Shown here piece after piece: positions 7,239 to 12,830 of a stretch of DNA of 15,955 bases. Both the position numbers and the translations under genes were made by a program. The notes under the pieces are model-generated. The model did not search any database, was not told the DNA's origin, and saw nothing but the letters and a program-made list of their open reading frames with translations. The stretch covers positions 1 to 15,955 of the forward strand of contig CAZFCK010000103.1 of NCBI GenBank assembly GCA_964517355.1, read 5' to 3'. Source of the stretch: CAZFCK01 sp964517355. GTDB taxonomy: Bacteria; Desulfobacterota; Desulfovibrionia; Desulfovibrionales; Desulfovibrionaceae. Positions within the stretch are counted from its first letter, which is position 1. Every line of letters starts with the position of its first letter.

Positions 7239-7924
7239 ATACCGGGGGGCCCTGTGGTGCGGATGCGGAAAGCCCCAAGGAGCGGGTGTATCAGTGTCTC
7301 AAAGAGTGGATCATCTATTCCGAACTGAAGCCGGGAACGCCGCTCAACGAGCGTGAACTGGCGCAACGGTTCGGCATTTCACGCACGCCCTTGCGCGAGG
7401 TGTTGCAGCGCCTCAGCTATCAGCGCTTACTTGTCATTCGTCCGCGCAAAGGTATTTTTGTGGCGCCCATTGATTTTTTTACAGTGCGTGACATCTTTGA
7501 AGCCCGGTTGCCTTTGGAGCGTTCTGCAGCTTCTCTTGCCGCTTTACGCGCTACGCCCGAACAGATGGAGCGCATGGAGATGTTGGTGCGGTCCATGTAT
7601 GCCGCGCGCGCTGCCGGGGATTTGAAAAAACATATTCATTTGGACCAAGCCTACCACGAGACTCTGGCCGAGGCGGCGCATAACGTGGTGCTCGGCGAAA
7701 TGCTGGAAGATTTGCACAATATTTGTCTGCGGTTTTGGCATCTGAGCCACGAGGCGCGCGAGGAGCGGTATGGCGGCATTGAGGAACTGGAACAGGTCAC
7801 AGCCGCGATAAAGCGCGGAGATTCCAATACCGCCGCTCATGTCCACGGCGTGCATGTGCTTTCATTTCTGACTATTTTCGATGCCTCAGCCGCGAGCCTT
7901 TTGCAACGCCTTTCTCTCGCCTGA
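7235..7924 (+). CDS. GntR-family transcriptional regulator, FCD (FadR-like) subfamily
   Basis: This is a 229-residue DNA-binding regulator. The N-terminal winged helix-turn-helix spans about residues 15-75 (LKPGTPLNERELAQRFGISR, then TPLREVLQRL, then the wing RPRKGIFV). The C-terminal all-helical FCD ligand-binding domain spans about 83-210. FCD metal-site residues D137 and H141 are present in HLDQAYHETL, and the last histidine is probably H207. The usual middle histidine (in the eH-raI-x-AI-xxGD pattern) aligns with L185, so the metal site may be incomplete. The start overlaps the asparaginase-like stop as ATGA with GAAGGAA upstream. As the last gene of the importer/amidohydrolase unit it most likely controls that unit, with TGGTATACCA at 460-469 as a candidate site. 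Confidence 0.93.
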   Translation: MNTGGPCGADAESPKERVYQCLKEWIIYSELKPGTPLNERELAQRFGISRTPLREVLQRLSYQRLLVIRPRKGIFVAPIDFFTVRDIFEARLPLERSAASLAALRATPEQMERMEMLVRSMYAARAAGDLKKHIHLDQAYHETLAEAAHNVVLGEMLEDLHNICLRFWHLSHEAREERYGGIEELEQVTAAIKRGDSNTAAHVHGVHVLSFLTIFDASAASLLQRLSLA

Positions 7925-7937
7925 TTTATCCCGATCA

Positions 7938-7962
7938 TTGAGTAATCTCAAAATTATTTTTT
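7938..7962 (+). terminator. Weak intrinsic terminator after the GntR gene
   Basis: A short hairpin TTGAG/CTCAA (7938-7942 and 7947-7951, loop TAAT) is followed closely by six T residues (7957-7962). The stem is short and AT-rich. Its position in the 37-base gap between two convergent genes supports a terminator for the plus-strand operon. The T-run overlaps the end of galE. Confidence 0.4.
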
Positions 7963-8945
7963 CAGTTCTTGAATTCCTTATAGAGCCGTTGGTGCCAGTT
8001 CCAGGCTGTTTCCACGATTTGCTCCAAGGCGGGAAATTGCGGGTTCCAGTGCAGCAGCGATTTGGCCTTGGACGCCGCGGCGACCAGTTGCGGCGGATCT
8101 CCAGGGTTGGCCTCTCCGATGCAGTGGGGGACGGGCAGGCCTGTCACCCGTTCGATGGTTTCAACGACCTCCTTGACCGAGTACCCGCCGCCGTTGCCCA
8201 AATTCAGAATCAGACTTCCTTCGCCCCTGCGTAGATAGTCGAGCACCTGGACGTGAGCCAAGGCCAGATCTGTGACGTGGATGTAGTCGCGGATGCAGGT
8301 GCCGTCTGGGGTGTCGTGCGTATTCCCGTAGATGGTCAACCGGTCGCGCTTGCCCAGCGCCGCGTCCAGGGCCACGGGAATGAGGTGGGTTTCAGGGGTG
8401 TGCCATTCGCCTATCTCACAATCCGCATCGGCTCCAGCCGCGTTGAAGTAGCGCAGGAAGGCGTAATCGACGCCGTATGCTTCGTGATAGTCTTCAATGA
8501 TTTGCTCCACCATGCGTTTGCTGCGCCCGTATGGATTGATTGGGGCGTAAGGGTGGTCTTCACGAAGAGGAATTTGCGTGGCAAAGCCGTAAACCGCGCA
8601 GGTGGAGGAAAAGATGATCTTCTGGACGTTGTTTTCACCCATGACGCGCAGCAGATTTAAAGCGCCAAGCAGGTTGTTATGATAGTATTTTTGCGGATTC
8701 TCCATGGATTCGCGCACATATGAAAACGCGGCGAAGTGCATGACGGCGCTGATGGGGTAGCGCTTGAAAAGAGCGCGCAGGCCGTCGAGGTCGCATAGGT
8801 TCAATTGTTCGAATACGCCCCATTTCGCGAACTCACGATGGCCGTGGACCAGATTGTCGAGAACAATGGTTTCACGGCCCTGAACGTGCAGCAGCTTGTT
8901 CACATGGGACCCAATGTAACCGGCACCGCCTGTAACAAGAATCAT
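7962..8945 (-). CDS. galE: UDP-glucose 4-epimerase
   Basis: This is a cytoplasmic NAD-dependent short-chain dehydrogenase/reductase that interconverts UDP-glucose and UDP-galactose (or the N-acetyl forms) to supply sugars for the polysaccharide. It has 327 residues, close to the usual 330-340. The Rossmann motif is TGGAGYIG (5-12). The catalytic residues are T115 in SSTCAVYG and Y139/K143 in YGRSK. The GalE-specific block DTPDGTCIRDYIHVTDLA is present in the C-terminal half. I chose the ATG at 8945 (protein start MILVTGG) because GAGG sits six bases upstream of it; the ATG two codons earlier directly abuts that GAGG. It is the last gene of the minus-strand unit, 48 bases after the ligase-like gene. 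The exact sugar specificity is not determinable. Confidence 0.93.
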   Translation of the reverse strand: MILVTGGAGYIGSHVNKLLHVQGRETIVLDNLVHGHREFAKWGVFEQLNLCDLDGLRALFKRYPISAVMHFAAFSYVRESMENPQKYYHNNLLGALNLLRVMGENNVQKIIFSSTCAVYGFATQIPLREDHPYAPINPYGRSKRMVEQIIEDYHEAYGVDYAFLRYFNAAGADADCEIGEWHTPETHLIPVALDAALGKRDRLTIYGNTHDTPDGTCIRDYIHVTDLALAHVQVLDYLRRGEGSLILNLGNGGGYSVKEVVETIERVTGLPVPHCIGEANPGDPPQLVAAASKAKSLLHWNPQFPALEQIVETAWNWHQRLYKEFKN

Positions 8946-8993
8946 GGTCATCCTCGTTGTGTAGTCTTGCCAGCGGAGGATGCGTTTGGCGCA

Positions 8994-10250
8994 TCAGGCA
9001 AGGTTTGTTGCGGCGTTACGAGATCGGAGAGGCACCATACCAAGAAGTAAATGAAAGAACCAGCTCACTTGCGGATACATGAGCCCGTCATAGAGAAAAA
9101 AATAAGTCACACTGGCCGTCAGCGGCAGGAACAGAGCCAATAAGGGCAATCCTTCCAGAGTGGGGAGGCGTATTAGTTGCATCCCCAACCCCCCGTAGAT
9201 CCGGAGTACTCCCAATGCGTAGAGGAGGGCGAAGGGGATGCCGAACCCCACCATGATGGTCAGCAGGGTGTTTTCCGAGGTCACGATTTTTTCCACGGAT
9301 TCGCTATAGCGCGCAGGGGCCACATGGGGCCAGTTGAGTTGGTAGTCTTGAAGAAACGGGATGCGCGCCGTGCGCAGGCCTATGCCCAGCAAGGGGTGCT
9401 GCTTGGCGACGTGCCATGAAAAGGGAAGGCTCTCCACGCGGTAATAGACCTCTTCGCGGTCACTGCGCGTCACTTCCTGCCATTTGTGGGGGAAAAGAGC
9501 GAAGAAGCTGAGAGCCAGAAGCATAAAACAGAGCAGCAGGCTCAGGGTCCAGCGCCAGGGGAGAAGCCCCAGCAGCACAGAAGCCGCGCCCAGCACCAAC
9601 GGCATGAGCACGCCTGTGCGCAGGTTGCTTAAATACAAAGCGACGTAGCTCGCCGTAAGGGACAGTCCGCCGATGGCGATCAGGGTCTTTTTTCGCGTGG
9701 CCAGGAAGAAGAGCGGCCCGAACCAAAGCAGCATGATGGTGTTGACCAATGGATGCTTTCCCGCCCCCGGCAGAAGATCGTGTATTTCGTCTTTGACGAC
9801 GTAGCCCGCAATGCAGAACGCGACCAGGGCCAGTAGTAACAATACGGACCACCAAGCGTAGATATATTGCCATCTCTTGTCGCGCAGCAGGATGCGGCCG
9901 CACCAAAATCCTCCAAGTCCCGAAGCCAGGGCCACGGAACCGCGGAAAAAGGCGGAACCTTGAGCGCCGGGGATGGGGCAGAGCATGATGCTCAAGGCCC
10001 CAAGAATGAAGAGCGCGGCACTGAGAAAAAAAGCGCGGCTATGCAGGCGCGTATGGAGTCCTTCGGTAAACAGCCATGCGCCCGCGAGGCTGCATGCGCT
10101 TACAAGGCCTGTAAAGAGATTGGTCCGCTCCCCCGGCACCAGATCCAGATCCGGTGTCAGGAAAGCTGCCTGAAACGATGTTAAGAGCAGCAGTACAAAT
10201 GCCGCACGCCGGCCGGCAGGGGCTTGGAAAAAAGGTTGCAGCAGCCTCAT
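8994..10250 (-). CDS. O-antigen ligase/polymerase-like membrane protein (Wzy/WaaL family)
   Basis: This is a 418-residue integral inner-membrane protein with about ten to twelve hydrophobic segments and a larger hydrophilic loop around residues 255-325, the layout of WaaL ligases and Wzy polymerases. Family motifs are NLRTGVLMPLVLG (209-221), KQHPLLGIGLRT (284-295) in the periplasmic loop, and SENTLLTIMVGFGIPFALL (325-343), which resembles the E/H-N-x-x-L region of the family. WaaL joins undecaprenyl-linked polymer to lipid A-core and Wzy extends repeat units; sequence alone does not separate them. It lies 19 bases downstream of the WecA-like gene. No good ribosome binding site precedes the ATG (the preceding bases are pyrimidine-rich), so expression may depend on coupling to the upstream gene. 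Confidence 0.82.
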   Translation of the reverse strand: MRLLQPFFQAPAGRRAAFVLLLLTSFQAAFLTPDLDLVPGERTNLFTGLVSACSLAGAWLFTEGLHTRLHSRAFFLSAALFILGALSIMLCPIPGAQGSAFFRGSVALASGLGGFWCGRILLRDKRWQYIYAWWSVLLLLALVAFCIAGYVVKDEIHDLLPGAGKHPLVNTIMLLWFGPLFFLATRKKTLIAIGGLSLTASYVALYLSNLRTGVLMPLVLGAASVLLGLLPWRWTLSLLLCFMLLALSFFALFPHKWQEVTRSDREEVYYRVESLPFSWHVAKQHPLLGIGLRTARIPFLQDYQLNWPHVAPARYSESVEKIVTSENTLLTIMVGFGIPFALLYALGVLRIYGGLGMQLIRLPTLEGLPLLALFLPLTASVTYFFLYDGLMYPQVSWFFHLLLGMVPLRSRNAATNLA

Positions 10251-10269
10251 TGTTATCGGGAGGGTGGGG

Positions 10270-11781
10270 TTACGATCTCAAGGATTCGCTTGCGGGATGT
10301 CTGGACGTGCGTTCTTCAGGAGACTCGTGCAGCTCGGCAAGCCTGGCCTCGACATCCTGTATAAAAACATCCCAGGAGAGTTTCAAATATTTTTGATAGG
10401 ATACGCTCGAATGCCCCGGCACGACCCACATCACTTCGAGATCGGTTTTTCCCAGCCGTTTGCGACGTTCTTCGCGCGGGGAGCCGACATGCACCGGTCG
10501 GGGGTTGCGCCACGAGAAAAGTGTCTCCTCGCCTCGCGTTACGCGCACCAGGTCGAAATCCAGGTCTCGGATTCCGGCTTCAAGCAATTCAAGAAGCTCC
10601 ACGCGGTTTGATGCACGTTTGACCCGCTTGTTCATAAAGGAAATGAACGTGGCCAGGAATTGGAAATGGGGGCGGTTTTGGATTATTTGAGGTATTCCTT
10701 CCGTGAGATACAGCCTGAGCACCATAACCACCATGGCGATAAGCACCATGCCGGAAAGGACGACATACACGGTGAAGTAGCGTTCTTTCGGCCCTAAAAC
10801 CAGAGTAAGCGTCATGGCCGAGAGAAGAGCGCTGAACCCATAAAGAATGCTCACAACCGCGCGGGGGCGGCCAATGGTTTCCATGAGCCGGTGGTGCAGG
10901 TGGTTGGTGTCCGGTAAAAAGACCTTTTGCCCGGCAATGGCGCGTCTGACAATGGAGAGCATCACGTCGAGCAAGGCGATGCCGAAGGGAAAAAACGGAG
11001 CCATGAGCATGACCATGGTTCCTGAACGCTGGCCCGGTTCCGGCGCAGCCGAGCTGGTGGCCAGCGTGCCGAGCAGAAAACCCAGCATCAGGCTGCCGCC
11101 GTCGCCCATGAAAATGCTCGCCGGTGGAAAATTGAAGCGCAAAAAACCCACCAGGCCACCGCAAACGGCAAAGGCGATGGTGGCGGTAAACATGTCGCCC
11201 TTGCTCAGGCCGATAATGCCTGAAACCAGGGCCGCGAAAAAACAGATGCCGCCGGCGAGACCGTCGATGCCGTCAATGAGGTTTATGGCGTTGGTGATGG
11301 TGAGCACGACCAGGGCAAAGAGAGGAATGCCCCACCAGCCGAAATGCACTACCCCCATAAAGGGAATGGTGGCGGAAAGCAGCCCGTGCCCTCCGAGCAG
11401 AAGAATGAGTACTCCAAGTATTTCGCCAAGCAGCTTCACTTTCCAACGCATGCGGATTTTGTCGTCGATGGTGCCTAAAAGCACCATCCAGGTGGAACCA
11501 ATAAACAAAGAAAGCATTTGGGTCCGGCTGGGTTCGGGATACGGCGGGCCGGCGATGAGGTCGTACGCGAAGTAAAGCGCGAAGGCCGTTGCAAAGGCGA
11601 AATAAATGGAAAGCCCTCCCAGCATTGGAATGGGGCGCGCGTGCCTGCTATGGCCTCCGGGCCGGGAGACAATGCCGTGCACCCGGGCGAGCAGTTTGGC
11701 TTTGGGCACGAAAAAAAACGTGACGGCATAACCCAAAAGGCCAACGCAAAGCATGAGGAAAAAACTGTTGTTCAGCTCCAT
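10270..11781 (-). CDS. WecA/TagO-type undecaprenyl-phosphate sugar-1-phosphate transferase with C-terminal extension
   Basis: This is a polyprenyl-phosphate glycosyl-1-phosphate transferase of glycosyltransferase family 4. It would load the first sugar phosphate (probably GlcNAc-1-P) onto undecaprenyl phosphate to start O-antigen or another envelope glycan. The membrane domain covers residues 1-360. Motifs are GGHSRHARPIPMLGG (42-56), the aspartate pair D106/D107 in GTIDDKIR, TNAINLIDGIDGLAGG (163-178), FMGDGGS (224-230) and the loop DTNHLHHR (291-298). Classical WecA/TagO proteins are about 350-370 residues. This one has 503, with a hydrophilic extension from about 365 containing charged helices and a mixed alpha/beta-looking part (residues 405-455). 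The extension is of no family I recognise. There is no clear ribosome binding site before the ATG. It is the first gene of the minus-strand unit. Confidence 0.92.
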   Translation of the reverse strand: MELNNSFFLMLCVGLLGYAVTFFFVPKAKLLARVHGIVSRPGGHSRHARPIPMLGGLSIYFAFATAFALYFAYDLIAGPPYPEPSRTQMLSLFIGSTWMVLLGTIDDKIRMRWKVKLLGEILGVLILLLGGHGLLSATIPFMGVVHFGWWGIPLFALVVLTITNAINLIDGIDGLAGGICFFAALVSGIIGLSKGDMFTATIAFAVCGGLVGFLRFNFPPASIFMGDGGSLMLGFLLGTLATSSAAPEPGQRSGTMVMLMAPFFPFGIALLDVMLSIVRRAIAGQKVFLPDTNHLHHRLMETIGRPRAVVSILYGFSALLSAMTLTLVLGPKERYFTVYVVLSGMVLIAMVVMVLRLYLTEGIPQIIQNRPHFQFLATFISFMNKRVKRASNRVELLELLEAGIRDLDFDLVRVTRGEETLFSWRNPRPVHVGSPREERRKRLGKTDLEVMWVVPGHSSVSYQKYLKLSWDVFIQDVEARLAELHESPEERTSRHPASESLRS

Positions 11782-12247
11782 CAGGATTATCAGGCGCGCA
11801 TGTAACGCGTGGGCTGGAGAAAAAGTTTGGAATTGCTCTGTTGACGCACAAATTTTCTTTCTAGACCAGAAAGATTGAAGTGTCCAGATGCGCTACGTCT
11901 TGCAATTCTGAACGAGTCATGGGGTAGCATGAAGGGGCCGGGGGTGCAAGCCCTGGGCATCTATCCTGGAGGAGGATTTCATGAGGATACACCAGGATTC
12001 AGACAGGGTTCTTCCCTCCATCCCCCGCCGGAAGGACGTAGACGCCCCATAGGTCTTGCAGACTGGAAGACAAGGTGGTTTGGGGTTCCGCTCCGAACTC
12101 CGCAAGGAGGGACGCTCTCCTGGACCCGCAGTTATCGTATTTATCAACGTCTACATACTCAAATGTTATGACAACCGTCAAGCTATAGAGATTTTTGAGG
12201 ATATTTTTCATAAAGTTTTTAAGCCACCGGAGGCAGTGAGTATGCTC
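11782..12247. other. Intergenic region between the WecA-like gene and repeat copy C
   Basis: This stretch of about 465 bases has no recognisable gene family. It holds an inverted repeat TCTTTCT/AGAAAGA (11856-11862 and 11868-11874, loop AGACC) about 75 bases upstream of the WecA-like start, and a small peptide ORF behind a strong ribosome binding site (11981-12052). The last part (about 12130-12247) is AT-rich. There, one plus frame reads like a genuine protein tail of about 40 residues (VIVFINVYIL, then AIEIFEDIFHKVF) and stops at the TAG of repeat copy C, possibly a decayed gene end. I see no convincing promoter for the minus-strand unit. Confidence 0.45.
11981..12052 (+). CDS. Possible 23-residue peptide ORF with near-perfect ribosome binding site
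   Basis: ATG at 11981 is preceded by GGAGGAGG ending about six bases upstream, one of the strongest ribosome binding sites in the window. The frame runs 23 codons to TAG at 12050-12052. The peptide begins MRIHQDSDRV and is basic and proline-containing (PSIPRRKD), with no hydrophobic segment and no similarity I recognise. It is not PqqA-like. It may be a small protein, a leader peptide, or chance. No gene follows directly that it could attenuate. Confidence 0.25.
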   Translation: MRIHQDSDRVLPSIPRRKDVDAP

Positions 12248-12353
12248 TAGAGCATCTCACGCTTGAAAAGCGCTAGATGCTCTTATGCATTTCCCTGGAA
12301 CAATTGATAATTGTTCCAGGGGAGAGCCTTGTTTCAAGGCGAAAATGCGCTAG
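12248..12353 (+). repeat. Dispersed hairpin repeat, copy C (full length, best paired)
   Basis: This full copy has three hairpins. The first has GAGCATCT (12250-12257) and AGATGCTC (12275-12282), with an inner CGCTT/AAGCG stem. The second has CCCTGGAACAATT (12293-12305) and AATTGTTCCAGGG (12309-12321), a perfect 13-bp stem with loop GAT. The third has GCCTTG (12326-12331) and CAAGGC (12335-12340) with loop TTT. Its left end is part of a perfect 14-bp palindrome ATGCTCTAGAGCAT (12242-12255). Bases 12273-12353 differ from copy A only in the central loop and the base pair discussed under findings. Confidence 0.88.
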
Positions 12354-12555
12354 CCGGTATGGTCGTGCGATTCTTGTTGTGGTTGGGCATCGATGGAGTG
12401 TTATTGAAAAGGTTAGGGCATCGTTGAAAAGTTTTTCTCATCACCAAGTTATGGCCTGCCAATCTATGGCCGCATGACAAAACCTCCCAGGGACGAGTAA
12501 TGCGAGGGATTCTTCCGAAAGGTTCGCGAGGTTGTGGCGCGCCCCTTCTTTATGG

Positions 12556-12564
12556 TGGTATAAT
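12556..12564 (+). promoter_or_regulatory. Extended -10 promoter candidate upstream of the chemoreceptor gene
   Basis: TGGTATAAT gives a perfect TATAAT (12559-12564) with the TGn extension that can substitute for a -35. No good -35 lies at 16-18 bases. It sits in an AT-rich tract on the correct strand, about 260 bases before the mcp start, so the leader would be long and would contain the palindrome at 12673-12688. Confidence 0.35.
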
Positions 12565-12672
12565 TATAACTTTTCACAATGGTATATCAGTATAACAATT
12601 GAAATGTTAACTAGTTAGACATTTGGCATTTTTCATTGTTTATCCAACAATGCTTTGATAAAGTTATAGTTA

Positions 12673-12688
12673 ATCAACGTTTGTTGAT
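12673..12688. promoter_or_regulatory. ATCAAC/GTTGAT palindrome in the mcp leader
   Basis: ATCAAC (12673-12678) and GTTGAT (12683-12688) are perfect inverted arms separated by GTTT. The site could be a regulator binding site or a small RNA hairpin in the 5' leader of the chemoreceptor gene. No regulator gene is adjacent and the role is unknown. Confidence 0.3.
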
Positions 12689-12830
12689 GTACACAACTGC
12701 CGAGGGGGACATTGGCAGGCGGAGCGAGTATCTGGCTGCGATGAAGGGGGCGGCACGAGGGATATGCTTTTTTCCTTTGAACTCTGTTGATTCGTTGTAC
12801 TGTTGAAACCCGTAACCTCCGAGTGTGCCC

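Larger units (their letters stand above)
12354..12830. other. Intergenic region upstream of the chemoreceptor gene
   Basis: This stretch of about 480 bases has no clear gene. Just after the repeat (12354-12477) one plus frame reads like a protein tail (YGRAILVVVGHRWS, ending CQSMAA then stop) with no start of its own outside the repeat; it may be a gene remnant. From 12540 to 12690 the sequence is strongly AT-rich and carries an extended -10 promoter candidate and a 16-base palindrome. No sigma-28 (TAAA-N15-GCCGATAA) or sigma-54 promoter is apparent. Confidence 0.45.

Noticed and set aside
10847..11575. 242-codon plus-strand frame opposite the WecA-like gene
   Set aside because: It is antisense to a gene with all family motifs, and its composition (methionine, proline and serine rich) is that of a shadow frame.
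11875..12171. 98-codon plus frame and overlapping minus frames in the intergenic region
   Set aside because: The start is only a TTG without a ribosome binding site, and the sequences on neither strand resemble a known family.
12628..12645. TTGGCATTTTTCATTG as a sigma-54 promoter
   Set aside because: The -24 GG is present, but the -12 GC does not fall at the required spacing.
12670..12715. Sigma-28 (flagellar) promoter for the chemoreceptor around GCCGAGGG
   Set aside because: There is no TAAA-like -35 at 15 bases upstream, and the -10 matches only GCCGA.
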